From Paenimyroides tangerinum (lineage in GTDB: Bacteria > Bacteroidota > Bacteroidia > Flavobacteriales > Flavobacteriaceae): DNA of 64,000 nt. A program made the translations under genes and the position numbers. Location of the stretch: positions 25,576 to 89,575 of the forward strand of contig NZ_RQVQ01000014.1 in assembly GCF_003865405.1 (NCBI RefSeq), written 5' to 3'. Shown here in pieces: positions 27,122-35,926 of the stretch (its first letter is position 1; the number at the start of each line of letters is the position of its first letter). The notes beneath the pieces are model-generated. The model was not told the origin of the DNA, did not search any database, and saw nothing but the letters and a program-made list of their open reading frames with translations.

Positions 27122-28399
27122 TTATTCATAATAAGTATATTCAAACAACATTTTTTCAGTTTCATTTCCACTTACATAAACGATAGATTCAACAAGTCCG
27201 AGAGAATTTAAAATAGCTGTAGTTTTTCCAGTTGAATTTGAATTTTTTGAAACAATTTCAATTTTTGAATCATTTATTTTAGTGACTTTATATTCGATTG
27301 ATTGCATTATTTCACCATCCTGAAATGATGTATATTTATTGGTAAATGGAAATTTGCCAAGTTCTGAATGACAATTCATTGAACTTAGTTCGTTATTTAT
27401 GTAATAATTTACACATCCTTTTTCGATTTTTTCTTCAACCATTGAGTTTTGCTCTTCATAACCTGCGTCGCCTTTCATTATCAAAATACGTTTACTTAAT
27501 AATACACCATCTTTTAATGTATAAAATGAAGTTTCTTCTCCACCGCCTAAATCAGAAGTAAAAAAAAGTTGATTATCGTTATAGCTGATTTTATCAATTC
27601 TATCGTCATTAACTATTGTTTTTAGAATTCCATTTTCATAGATAAATTCGATAGAATAATAAACGTTTTTTCCGTCATCCCCAAAGTGATTTACTTTTGT
27701 TGGTTGTTCAAATTCATTTAAAAAAATTTGTTCGTATTTTATTTTTTTTCCTTTTGAATTTACTTCATAACCCGTAATCGTTTTTACTTTCGTTTGATTT
27801 TCATTTAAAACCAAATAACCGCTAATTGTAAGAACCTCGGAAACCGAATATTTTTTTAGAAAACGATTCATTACTTTTCTTGAATTTTCAGTGAAATTAT
27901 CATTCTTAGAAAGTTGTGAAATTTCCTTTTTTTGTAATTCAGAATTTGTGATATAAGACGATTTCTTTTTTTGTCCTAATTGTTCTGAAACAAACTCAGT
28001 TGATAAACGAATACCTTCTTGAATTTTTAACTTATCATTCGGTTTTCCGTTCCAAAACGCAACGGCTCCATACGAACTATCCAAATCGCTTACATCGATA
28101 AATTGCCCATTCTCTAAACGAATATAACTTTGCTTGGTAATGTGATTTAGATTAAAATCTTTTGAATTGAAATTTTTTTGAAGTTCTTTCTTCTCGATAT
28201 CATCATCAGCAATGCTATAACCATCATTCTGACTTTGGATTTGAATTAAAAAAACTTGAGGTTTTCCGGATTTGATTTGTAAGGTATCAATCGAAGAAGT
28301 ATTATAAGAATCTTCTACAACATCGATAATTGTTACATCTTGAGCTTGACTCTTCATCGATATTAATAATAAAGAAATAAATAAAATTTTGATTTTCAT
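27122..28399 (-). CDS. Hypothetical secreted protein
   Basis: The 425-residue protein has a signal peptide (MKIKILFISLLLISMKSQAQ, cleavage near 20). The C-terminal half has short beta-strand repeats reminiscent of MORN/YD-type antiparallel sheets (for example GYEVNSKGKKIKYEQIFLNE and GILKTIVNDDRI), seen in many secreted Bacteroidota proteins of unknown role. No catalytic motif is visible. The ATG at 28399 is chosen over TTG 28405. It stands alone between the S46 peptidase and obgE. Confidence 0.65.
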   Translation of the reverse strand: MKIKILFISLLLISMKSQAQDVTIIDVVEDSYNTSSIDTLQIKSGKPQVFLIQIQSQNDGYSIADDDIEKKELQKNFNSKDFNLNHITKQSYIRLENGQFIDVSDLDSSYGAVAFWNGKPNDKLKIQEGIRLSTEFVSEQLGQKKKSSYITNSELQKKEISQLSKNDNFTENSRKVMNRFLKKYSVSEVLTISGYLVLNENQTKVKTITGYEVNSKGKKIKYEQIFLNEFEQPTKVNHFGDDGKNVYYSIEFIYENGILKTIVNDDRIDKISYNDNQLFFTSDLGGGEETSFYTLKDGVLLSKRILIMKGDAGYEEQNSMVEEKIEKGCVNYYINNELSSMNCHSELGKFPFTNKYTSFQDGEIMQSIEYKVTKINDSKIEIVSKNSNSTGKTTAILNSLGLVESIVYVSGNETEKMLFEYTYYE

Positions 28400-28437
28400 A
28401 TCCAATTTATAAGGTTGGTTTTCAATATTAAAGATAT

Positions 28438-28466
28438 AAAAAAAGTCCCTTCAAACGAAGAGACTT
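28438..28466 (-). terminator. obgE terminator
   Basis: AAGTCCCTTC (28443-28452) pairs with GAAGAGACTT (28457-28466) with one mismatch and an AAAC loop. On the minus strand seven T follow, just after the obgE stop. Confidence 0.8.
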
Positions 28467-28471
28467 AAATT

Positions 28472-29473
28472 TTATTTATTTAGCATCAACCAAAGTTTAT
28501 CTTTTAATTCAGTTAAACCTTGTTGCGCAACCGATGAAATAAACATATACGGAATGTCACCAAAGTCTTTATCTAATTGAACGCTCATTTCAACTTTTAA
28601 TTCATCATCTAACATATCAGATTTTGAAATGGCAATTAAGCGATCTTTATCTAACATTTCTGGATTGTAACGACGTAATTCGTCTAATAAAATATCGTAT
28701 TCTTTTTTGATATCTTTTGCATCAGCCGGAACCAAGAACAATAATGTTGAATTACGTTCAATGTGACGTAAGAAATAATGTCCTAAACCTTTTCCTTCTG
28801 CTGCACCTTCGATAATTCCAGGAATATCAGCAATTACAAACGATTTAAATTCGCGATAAGCAACAATTCCTAAATTTGGTTTTAAGGTTGTAAACGGATA
28901 ATCACCGATTTTAGGTTTTGCCGAAGTTAATACGGACAATAAAGTTGATTTTCCAGCATTCGGAAATCCTACCAAACCAACATCAGCAAGAACTTTTAAT
29001 TCTAAAATAATATCTAACTCTTCACCAGCAATACCAGGTTGCGAATAACGTGGTGTTTGATTTGTTGAACTTCTAAAGTGCCAGTTTCCTAATCCACCTT
29101 TTCCTCCTTTAGCTAAAATTCTCTTTTCGCCATTTTCAGTAATTTCAAACAAAACTTCCCCAGTTTCTTTGTCTTTAACAACGGTACCTAATGGAACTTC
29201 AAGATATCTATCTACTCCGTCAGACCCTGTACTACGAGCACTTCCTCCATCACCTCCGTGACCAGCTTTGATATGACGGGCAAATTTCAAGTGATATAAA
29301 GTCCATAAACTTTCGTTACCTACTAAATAAACGTGTCCACCACGTCCACCATCACCTCCGTCAGGTCCACCTTTTTCGATAAACTTTTCACGATGTAAAT
29401 GCGTTGAACCTTTACCACCTTTACCAGATGCTACATATATTTTTACGTAATCTACGAAATTTCCTTCTGTCAT
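28472..29473 (-). CDS. obgE: GTPase Obg/CgtA
   Basis: The 333-residue protein has the glycine-rich Obg fold (residues about 5-160, [16 protein letters not shown] and [13 protein letters not shown]) and a G domain with G1 [10 protein letters not shown]3 DIPGIIEGA and G4 ISKSD. Obg binds the large ribosomal subunit late in assembly and responds to (p)ppGpp. It lacks the optional C-terminal OCT domain. It is the last gene of the hpt-adk-CNNM-obgE run. Confidence 0.96.
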   Translation of the reverse strand: MTEGNFVDYVKIYVASGKGGKGSTHLHREKFIEKGGPDGGDGGRGGHVYLVGNESLWTLYHLKFARHIKAGHGGDGGSARSTGSDGVDRYLEVPLGTVVKDKETGEVLFEITENGEKRILAKGGKGGLGNWHFRSSTNQTPRYSQPGIAGEELDIILELKVLADVGLVGFPNAGKSTLLSVLTSAKPKIGDYPFTTLKPNLGIVAYREFKSFVIADIPGIIEGAAEGKGLGHYFLRHIERNSTLLFLVPADAKDIKKEYDILLDELRRYNPEMLDKDRLIAISKSDMLDDELKVEMSVQLDKDFGDIPYMFISSVAQQGLTELKDKLWLMLNK

Positions 29474-29502
29474 TTTATTCTTTTTTACTTGATAAAATCA
29501 AG

Positions 29503-30777
29503 TTATTCTTTTAATAAATTTATTCCAATTTTGCTGATTTTCACACCATTTGATTCTAGAACTTCAAATTCCATTTTATTCCAAATCAACTTTTCACCGG
29601 TTTTTGGAATGTAAGATAATTCTTTCATAACTAAACCACTAACAGTAGTTACATCATAATCTTGCATTAATTCGTCTAATTCAAAATATGCAAACAAATC
29701 GTGTAACGGATAAAAACCATCAACTATATATTTTCCATCTTCAATTTCTTGAAGTTGGTATTCTTCTTCATCAAATTCAGATGCATCGCCAACTAAGGCT
29801 TCCAAAATATCATTCAAAGTTATAATTCCTTGAATCACACCATATTCATCAGTAATTAATGCATAATGAACTTTGGTTGATTTAAACATTTCTAAGGCTT
29901 TATAAGCCGAAGTATGTTCAATAATAAAAATGGGTTCTTTAATTATGGTACGTAAATCTGTGTTTTGATTTTCGAACAGCAAAAATAAATCTTTTAAAGT
30001 TACAATCCCAATTACTTCATCCAAACCATCTTCACAAACTGGATAAAACGAATGAATTTCATTAATCACTTTATCTTTTAAGGTCTGTAAATCATCATCA
30101 CATTCAAGAAAAACAACTGATTTTCTGTGTGTCATTAACGAATTCACTTTTCTATCTCCAACATTAAAAACACGTTCCACAATATCTTGTTCAATTTCTT
30201 GAACCTCTCCACCTTCAGTACTTTCTCTAATTATCGAACGAATTTCTTCCTCGGTAACTTTACCATCAGCAGTTGGGCGAATATTTAAAATTTTCAAAAC
30301 TCCATCGGTTGAAAAAGTAAGCAACCAAACAAAAGGAGCTGCAATTTTAGAAATTAATGTCATCGGCAGTGCAACCGCTTTTGAAATTCCTTCTGGAAAA
30401 TTTAAACCTAATCGTTTTGGAACTAATTCTCCTAAAATCAAAGTAAAAAAAGTAAGAACAAACAAAACCAAACCAACACTTAAAGAAGCTGCATAAGGAG
30501 CTAAAACAGGAAATTGTGATATAAAAACTTTTACATCTGTGGTAATATTATCTCCAGAATAGATACCTGTTAAGATTCCTATTAAGGTAATTCCAATTTG
30601 AACCGTTGAGAAAAAGTTATTTGGATTATTTGCTAAAGCTAAAGCCGCTTTTGCACTTGAACTTCCTTTTTTGGCAGCAATTTCTAAACGGTTTTTCCTG
30701 GCAGAAACCAAAGCCATTTCTGACATCGAAAAGATACCGTTTAATATAATTAAAAAGAAAATAATGAGTATTTCCAA
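29503..30777 (-). CDS. CNNM/CorC-type membrane protein (DUF21, CBS pair, CorC_HlyC)
   Basis: The 424-residue protein has an N-terminal DUF21 domain with three to four membrane helices (about 1-180), a CBS pair (about 200-330) and a C-terminal CorC_HlyC domain. Family members are annotated as hemolysins but are now thought to be magnesium or cobalt exporters. It sits between adk and obgE, with a hairpin and possible promoter in the 87-base gap after adk. Ion specificity cannot be read from the sequence. Confidence 0.88.
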   Translation of the reverse strand: MEILIIFFLIILNGIFSMSEMALVSARKNRLEIAAKKGSSSAKAALALANNPNNFFSTVQIGITLIGILTGIYSGDNITTDVKVFISQFPVLAPYAASLSVGLVLFVLTFFTLILGELVPKRLGLNFPEGISKAVALPMTLISKIAAPFVWLLTFSTDGVLKILNIRPTADGKVTEEEIRSIIRESTEGGEVQEIEQDIVERVFNVGDRKVNSLMTHRKSVVFLECDDDLQTLKDKVINEIHSFYPVCEDGLDEVIGIVTLKDLFLLFENQNTDLRTIIKEPIFIIEHTSAYKALEMFKSTKVHYALITDEYGVIQGIITLNDILEALVGDASEFDEEEYQLQEIEDGKYIVDGFYPLHDLFAYFELDELMQDYDVTTVSGLVMKELSYIPKTGEKLIWNKMEFEVLESNGVKISKIGINLLKE

Positions 30778-30802
30778 AGTTATTTAATTTAGGTTATTTA
30801 AA

Positions 30803-30838
30803 ATACAAAATCTTATCCTTGAAAACAAAGATAAGATT
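30803..30838 (-). terminator. Hairpin after adk with an embedded -7 box
   Basis: AATCTTATC (30809-30817) pairs with GATAAGATT (30830-30838) around a 12-base loop and is followed on the minus strand by a T-rich TTGTATTTT. It looks like an imperfect terminator for adk. The minus-strand sequence also carries TATCTTTG (30826-30833), a -7 match that could serve the CNNM gene at 30777. The arrangement repeats the one before rplC. Confidence 0.5.
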
Positions 30839-30864
30839 AAAGTAGATTTATTTATTTGTTATTA

Positions 30865-31437
30865 TTATAATTTATCAATAACATTACTTAAACGCTCAGT
30901 GATTTCGGCAATTGTACCAATACCATCAACAGCATAATATTTATTTTGTTGTTTGTAATATTCAATTAACGGAGAAGTTTTTTCATTATATTCTTCGTAA
31001 CGAGTTCTGATTTTAGCTTCGTCTTGGTCATCTGCTCTTCCAGAAGTTTTACCTCTTTCAAGAATACGAGCAACTAAAATATCATCATTTGCTTCTAATC
31101 CAACGGTAGCAGTAATTTCTAAATTAATTGACTTTAAGAAAGCATCTAATGCATCTGCTTGAGGAATTGTTCTTGGAAAGCCATCAAATAAAAAACCAGC
31201 TTTATCCATATTTTTCTCAACCTCTGCTTTTAACATATTGATAGTTATTTCATCTGGAACTAACTCACCTTTATTAATGAATTCTTGAGCTTTTTTTCCT
31301 AATTCCGTTTCATTTTTGATGTTGAAACGAAAAATATCACCAGTTGAAATATGAGTTAAATTGTATTTTTCTTTTAAAAATTCAGCCTGTGTGCCTTTTC
31401 CTGCACCAGGTTTCCCGAATAAAACAATAGCAATCAT
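30865..31437 (-). CDS. adk: Adenylate kinase
   Basis: The 190-residue protein has the P-loop GKPGAGKGT at residues 8-16, the DGFPRTIPQ NMP-binding motif, and a short LID (ERGKTSGRADDQ) without the zinc cysteines of longer forms. It interconverts ATP plus AMP and two ADP in the cytoplasm. The short-LID type fits the length. It follows hpt after 15 bases, and both serve purine nucleotide balance. Confidence 0.96.
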   Translation of the reverse strand: MIAIVLFGKPGAGKGTQAEFLKEKYNLTHISTGDIFRFNIKNETELGKKAQEFINKGELVPDEITINMLKAEVEKNMDKAGFLFDGFPRTIPQADALDAFLKSINLEITATVGLEANDDILVARILERGKTSGRADDQDEAKIRTRYEEYNEKTSPLIEYYKQQNKYYAVDGIGTIAEITERLSNVIDKL

Positions 31438-31452
31438 AGTATCTTATTATGT

Positions 31453-31983
31453 TTATTTGATTTGATAAATAGCTGGTAAATTTCTTCCTTGTTTGTCATA
31501 ATCTAACCCGTAACCGACAATAAATTTATCTGGAATATTGAAACCAATATAATCCAATTTAATTTCTTTTTTGTAAGCTTCTGGCTTATGAAACAAAGTT
31601 GCAATTTTCAGCCCTTTGATTTTGTATCTATTAAAAAGTTGTACAAGAACTTCGATGGTATTCCCCGTATCTACAATATCTTCAACAATCACAACAGTTT
31701 TATTTGTTACATCAACATCTAAACCTATTAATTGTTTTACCTCATTTGTAGATTGAGTACCTTCATATGAAGCCATTTTCACGAATGAAATTTCACACGG
31801 ATTTTTATAATATTTCATCAAATCTGAAAGTACCATAAATGAACCGTTCAAAACTCCGATAAAAACATGATTTTCACCTTCTAAATCGTGCATCATTTCT
31901 GACGCAACTATTTTCAAACGTGCTTGAATTTCTTCTTCCGAAATATACGGCACGAAAACTTTATCTAAAATTTGAATTTCCAT
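31453..31983 (-). CDS. hpt: Hypoxanthine phosphoribosyltransferase
   Basis: The 176-residue protein has the PRPP-binding motif VVIVEDIVDTGNTI and the flexible loop region with SYEGTQSTNEVK. It salvages hypoxanthine (and usually guanine) to IMP/GMP with PRPP. The ATG at 31983 is chosen over TTG 32010, which falls inside the -7 box. Operon with adk. Confidence 0.92.
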   Translation of the reverse strand: MEIQILDKVFVPYISEEEIQARLKIVASEMMHDLEGENHVFIGVLNGSFMVLSDLMKYYKNPCEISFVKMASYEGTQSTNEVKQLIGLDVDVTNKTVVIVEDIVDTGNTIEVLVQLFNRYKIKGLKIATLFHKPEAYKKEIKLDYIGFNIPDKFIVGYGLDYDKQGRNLPAIYQIK

Positions 31984-32007
31984 AACTTCTAAAGTTCTTA
32001 CGAATTG

Positions 32008-32015
32008 CAAATATA
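32008..32015 (-). promoter_or_regulatory. -7 box upstream of hpt
   Basis: On the minus strand TATATTTG matches TAnnTTTG, 24 bases before the hpt ATG. No TTTG was seen at the -33 distance. It overlaps the TTG at 32010, which argues against that codon as a start. Confidence 0.45.
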
Positions 32016-32103
32016 TGAATTTGAGTTGAGTTTACTTTTGAATTGACTAATTTTATTATAAATTGTTTTTCTTTGTATAAATTTATTAGATTAAAAAAAA
32101 TAG

Positions 32104-32652
32104 ATGAATTCCTTAGAAATATTGTCAAATCTTAATGTGAATTTAAGTATTAATAGTCGGAAAATTGCTAAAAAAACCATTTTAGATTTAAATATTTCAG
32201 CTCAAGATGTCCTAAATTTCATTAAAATATCCGATGAAAGAAATCAAGTTTTATTCATCTGCGTTCTAGATTATATAATAGAAGAATTTCCTGATTATTT
32301 AAATGAAAGTCTTAACGATTTTATTTTGTTACAAGAAAACTTCAAAAACGAAACTTGCAAACGTTGTACAAGCCGAATCGTATTTCATATTTTAAAGCAA
32401 AACTCAGAAACATTTGATAAAAAACAAAAAAATCAACTTATTGTCATTCATTTTGATTGGTTGATTTCAAATTCGTTTGTTGCAACACGAGTAAATTGTT
32501 TAAGCGTTATATTTGAATTGAGAAATGAAGCCGAATGGATTAAAACGGAACTTATCGGAATTATAGAACAACAAATAATTTTACAAGAACCTTCCTTTGT
32601 TAGTAGAGCTAAAAAAATACTTGCTAAAATTCATAAAGAAGCGAATCGATAA
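32104..32652 (+). CDS. Hypothetical all-helical protein
   Basis: A 182-residue cytoplasmic protein, all helical by eye, with paired amphipathic helices of HEAT/ALK-repeat style (ISAQDVLNFIKISDERNQVLFICVLDY and later RVNCLSVIFELRNEAEWIKTELIGIIE). No signal peptide and no catalytic motif is seen. HEAT-like folds normally bind proteins or nucleic acids. It precedes purK by 58 bases, with a -7 box for purK in between, so it is probably a separate unit. Confidence 0.65.
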   Translation: MNSLEILSNLNVNLSINSRKIAKKTILDLNISAQDVLNFIKISDERNQVLFICVLDYIIEEFPDYLNESLNDFILLQENFKNETCKRCTSRIVFHILKQNSETFDKKQKNQLIVIHFDWLISNSFVATRVNCLSVIFELRNEAEWIKTELIGIIEQQIILQEPSFVSRAKKILAKIHKEANR

Positions 32653-32668
32653 GTTGTTGTAAAAATTT

Positions 32669-32676
32669 TATCTTTG
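32669..32676 (+). promoter_or_regulatory. -7 box upstream of purK
   Basis: TATCTTTG matches TAnnTTTG, 34 bases before the purK ATG. The -33 partner is not clear. Confidence 0.4.
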
Positions 32677-32710
32677 TTGGCTAAACAACAACACAATTAA
32701 AAATTTAACG

Positions 32711-33865
32711 ATGAGTTATTTTTCTTCAGATTTTAAATTAGGAATTTTAGGTGGTGGTCAACTTGGTAAAATGATGTTGACTGAAACCAGAAAATTCGAT
32801 ATACAAACATACGTAGTTGACCCGAGTTCTGAGGCGCCTTGCCAATTTGGAGCTACAGAATTCTTTCAAGGTTCATTAAATGATTACCAAACCGTTATCG
32901 ATTTAGGAAACCAAGTTGACGTTTTAACTATCGAAATCGAAAACGTTAACCTTGAAGCTTTGGAAACTTTAGAAGCTGAAGGCAAAAAAGTTTATCCTTC
33001 ACCAAAAACCTTACGTTTGATTTCAAATAAAGGAAATCAAAAAGATTTTTATACCCAACATAATATTCCGACTGCACCTTACGAACGTTTCCTAACATTA
33101 ACAGCTTTAAAAGCTGAAGTTTCAAGCGGAAACATCGAAATTCCTTTTGTATGGAAAGCAACCGAAGGTGGATATGACGGAAATGGGGTGAAAGTAGTTC
33201 GTAAAATAGAAGATTTAGATACGCTTCCAGAAACAGAATGTATTGCCGAAACGATGATTCCGTTTAAAAACGAATTAGCAGTAATTGTTGCACGTTCGGC
33301 TTCGGGTGAAATTAAAACGTATCCAGTTGTTGAAATGGAATTTCATCCAGAAGCAAATCAAGTAGAATACGTAATTTGCCCAGCTCGTATTGACGAAAAA
33401 GTTGCAAATAACGCTCGCGAAATTGCTTTAAACGTTTCTGAAGCTTACAACCACGTTGGTTTATTAGCGGTTGAAATGTTTCAAACACAAGACGATGAAA
33501 TTTTAATAAATGAAGTTGCTCCTCGCCCACACAATTCAGGACATTATTCGATTGAAGCAAGTTATACTTCGCAATTTGAACAACATATTCGCGCTATTTT
33601 AGATTTACCATTAGGAAACACCGATAGTAAAGTTGCCGGAATTATGGTAAATTTAGTTGGTGAAGAAGGTTTTTCAGGACAAGTAGTTTACGAAAACATC
33701 GAAAAGATTATGGCAATTGACGGCGTAACTCCACATATTTACGGAAAACGTGAAACACGTCCGTTCCGAAAAATGGGACACGTAACGATTGTAAACGAAA
33801 ATATGACCGAAGCTCGTAAAGTTGCTCAACAAGTTAAAGAAACGATTCGAGTGATTTCGAAATAA
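32711..33865 (+). CDS. purK: N5-carboxyaminoimidazole ribonucleotide synthase
   Basis: The 384-residue ATP-grasp enzyme has GILGGGQLGKMM at the start, the ATP-grasp loop WKATEGGYDGNGVKVV near residues 154-169, and the metal site INEVAPRPHNSGHYSIEA near residues 261-278. It makes N5-CAIR from AIR, bicarbonate and ATP in purine synthesis. Its partner PurE is encoded at 36550; the two are usually adjacent in flavobacteria but here are separated by accessory genes. Confidence 0.96.
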   Translation: MSYFSSDFKLGILGGGQLGKMMLTETRKFDIQTYVVDPSSEAPCQFGATEFFQGSLNDYQTVIDLGNQVDVLTIEIENVNLEALETLEAEGKKVYPSPKTLRLISNKGNQKDFYTQHNIPTAPYERFLTLTALKAEVSSGNIEIPFVWKATEGGYDGNGVKVVRKIEDLDTLPETECIAETMIPFKNELAVIVARSASGEIKTYPVVEMEFHPEANQVEYVICPARIDEKVANNAREIALNVSEAYNHVGLLAVEMFQTQDDEILINEVAPRPHNSGHYSIEASYTSQFEQHIRAILDLPLGNTDSKVAGIMVNLVGEEGFSGQVVYENIEKIMAIDGVTPHIYGKRETRPFRKMGHVTIVNENMTEARKVAQQVKETIRVISK

Positions 33866-33872
33866 TTTTTTG

Positions 33873-33880
33873 TAAATTTG
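33873..33880 (+). promoter_or_regulatory. -7 box upstream of the small membrane protein gene
   Basis: TAAATTTG matches TAnnTTTG, immediately after purK and 42 bases before the ATG at 33923. It contains the TTG at 33878, which argues that this TTG is not a start codon. There is no clear -33. Confidence 0.4.
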
Positions 33881-33922
33881 ATAATTAGTTGCAAGCTTAA
33901 AAATTACGTATATAAATCAAAA

Positions 33923-34225
33923 ATGGGGAAATTTAGAAAATCTATTTGGGTATTTTTAATCTTCATTTTTCCTATCGTAATGAAAGCTGAAGGTCAAGAT
34001 GGAATCGAAAAAATATTTTCTTTTTTTGATGTATTAATACAAGTATCAAATGGATTTATATTTACTTTTTTTATCGGCTTTATAATAAAGCTTTTATTGA
34101 AGAAAATTTATGGAAATCAAAAATATCAGAATTTCATTTCTTTTAGCATAGCTTTATTGATAGTTATTTTATTACAGATTTGTTACCAAGAAAAATTCAC
34201 TTATTTAATCTACAATAATTTATAA
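33923..34225 (+). CDS. Small hypothetical membrane protein
   Basis: A 100-residue protein starting MGKFRKSIWVFLIFIF with a signal-like first hydrophobic segment (about 7-22, cleavage possible after MKAEG) and two further hydrophobic helices (about 44-60 and 72-88) separated by basic residues. No domain is recognised. It is the first gene of the accessory stretch between purK and purE and shows no link to the downstream ATPase beyond position. It may be cargo or unrelated. Confidence 0.5.
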   Translation: MGKFRKSIWVFLIFIFPIVMKAEGQDGIEKIFSFFDVLIQVSNGFIFTFFIGFIIKLLLKKIYGNQKYQNFISFSIALLIVILLQICYQEKFTYLIYNNL

Positions 34226-34294
34226 TTAAAAAGCAATAAATATTCTATAATAAAATCTTGTACAAAACTTGACTGAAATCAAAATATTCAAATT

Positions 34295-34531
34295 ATGAAA
34301 ACTGCAGATTTAAAATTAGAAATTATTACTAAAATAGTCGAACTTAAAGAAGTTAGAATCATTGAAGAAATCAAACGTCTTTTAGATTTTGAATTATGTA
34401 AGAATGTTTACGATTTATCGTCTGAACAATTAAATGCAATTGAAGAATCTCGAAAAGAATATAAAATAGGAGATTGTTTTAATGACGATGAAGTAACTAA
34501 TGATATTAATCAATGGTTAAGCGAAAAATAG
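34295..34531 (+). CDS. Antitoxin of a ParE/RelE-type module (toxin degraded)
   Basis: This 78-residue acidic protein has a helical N-terminal half and the ending LSSEQLNAIEESRKEYKIGDCFNDDEVTNDINQWL. This resembles the small antitoxins that precede ParE/RelE toxins in Bacteroidota (pattern LS.E....LE.S......G......EV...I..WL). The downstream frame that overlaps its last 19 bases is a toxin remnant broken by stops. The antitoxin is therefore an orphan. Identification rests on pattern and context. Confidence 0.7.
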   Translation: MKTADLKLEIITKIVELKEVRIIEEIKRLLDFELCKNVYDLSSEQLNAIEESRKEYKIGDCFNDDEVTNDINQWLSEK

Positions 34532-34602
34532 TTTGGACAAAATCTGCAATTTCAAATTGAAAATAAATTCTTGAATACTGGTATCAAAGAACATCATCAA
34601 AA
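34513..34602 (+). pseudogene. Remnant of a ParE/RelE-type toxin gene
   Basis: From ATG 34513, overlapping the antitoxin stop, the frame reads MVKRKIVWTKSAISN, stop (TGA 34558), K, stop (TAA 34564), then ILEYWYQRTSSK, after which similarity ends. Intact toxins of this family typically read KIVWT..A...LKEILEYW..RT.S. The two halves stay in one frame, so the lesion is point mutation plus loss of the C-terminal two thirds, not a simple frameshift. A functional product is not possible from this frame. Confidence 0.75.
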
Positions 34603-34631
34603 ATCATAATTAACACAAACAAAGTAGCCTT

Positions 34632-35924
34632 ATGAAAATTACGAATTTACATATTGAAAAATATAAACATCTAGAAAATTTAGAGTTTGACTTTACCTAC
34701 CAATCTGGTGAAAAGAAAGGACAACCTCTTGAGAAAATTTGTTTTATTGGTCAAAGTGCTACTGGTAAAACGAATCTTCTTGAATTGATTTCAAATTGTT
34801 TGAAATACATTTTAGAGATTGAAATTATTGAAAATAAATATATTTCTTTTAATTCACAAAATATAACCAAAGTAAATTTCACGCTTGATATCGAGAATAA
34901 AAAATTATCTTACATAAATAATACAATTAACTATAGAAATCAAACCTTCACTAATAATTCGAATGGAGGTCTTGTTACTTCTTTGATTAATTTTAAAGAT
35001 AAAAAAGAAGTTATTTATATTAAATCGAATATTATATCTGACCATAATATCAATTTTTATTCTTTGAGCCCTCTTGAAATATCAGATAATTTAACCAATG
35101 ATGAAATCAAAGAAAAACAAAAAATATTAAATTACTACAAAACAACATCTCATATGACTTTTGATAACAAAGTTGAAGTTGAGGTTTGGCTCTATCTGTT
35201 ATCAGAAATACTCAATTATAGAAAAAAATTCAATCAAAAAATGACTGAATTAATTTATAAAGGACTTTTAGCAGATACAAAAAAATTACAGAAAGAATTT
35301 GAAAATTGGCAAATCGAAAATCCTAATGAATTAAAATTATTAGCAGACAAATTAAATCCGCTATTAGAAAAACTACATTTAGAAGTAGATACTATAAATG
35401 CAGAATATTCAATTCCAATCAAAAGAAAAAATAGCGACGAGGTTATTGCAATTCAAAACACAAGTACAGGAACGAAAGGTTTACTACTATCTTTTTTGCC
35501 ACTTTATAAATTAAAAGAGAGAGAATCCGTTGTTTTAATTGATGAACCAGAACGTTCTTTATATCCTGATATACAAATTGATTTAATGGATAACTATAGA
35601 AATATATCACCCAATTCACAATTTATTATTGCAACGCATTCTCCATTCATCGCAGCTGCTTTTGAACCAGACGAGCGTTTTATCCTTTATTTTGACGAAG
35701 AAGGAAACGTAAAAGTCCGTAGAGGAAGTGCTCCAATTGGAGATGACCCGAATGATATTTTAAGTAATGATTTTGGATTAGAATCTTTATTAAACAAAAC
35801 AGGTCAAGAAATTTATGATGATTATTTAAATAAAAAGAATCAAGTTTTATTTGAAGAAGATTCTGAGAAGAAAAAAGCACTTCTAAAAGAGATTGAACAG
35901 ATTGGAGATAAATACGATTTTTAA
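34632..35924 (+). CDS. ABC/OLD-type AAA ATPase of a Septu-like defence module (PtuA-like)
   Basis: The 430-residue protein starts KITNLHIEKYKHLENLEF, the usual start of RecF/SMC-like ATPases, with Walker A GQSATGKT (residues 40-47), signature-like NTSTGTKG (276-283), Walker B VVLIDEPE (300-307) and switch His336 in ATHSPF. The middle (about 160-250) is helical. This is the ATPase type that pairs with an HNH nuclease in Septu (PtuA). The nuclease gene follows after 2 bases. In Septu the ATPase controls the nuclease during phage infection; here that role is inferred from architecture and gene pairing. No reverse transcriptase was found nearby, which argues against a retron. Confidence 0.8.
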   Translation: MKITNLHIEKYKHLENLEFDFTYQSGEKKGQPLEKICFIGQSATGKTNLLELISNCLKYILEIEIIENKYISFNSQNITKVNFTLDIENKKLSYINNTINYRNQTFTNNSNGGLVTSLINFKDKKEVIYIKSNIISDHNINFYSLSPLEISDNLTNDEIKEKQKILNYYKTTSHMTFDNKVEVEVWLYLLSEILNYRKKFNQKMTELIYKGLLADTKKLQKEFENWQIENPNELKLLADKLNPLLEKLHLEVDTINAEYSIPIKRKNSDEVIAIQNTSTGTKGLLLSFLPLYKLKERESVVLIDEPERSLYPDIQIDLMDNYRNISPNSQFIIATHSPFIAAAFEPDERFILYFDEEGNVKVRRGSAPIGDDPNDILSNDFGLESLLNKTGQEIYDDYLNKKNQVLFEEDSEKKKALLKEIEQIGDKYDF

Positions 35925-35926
35925 TT

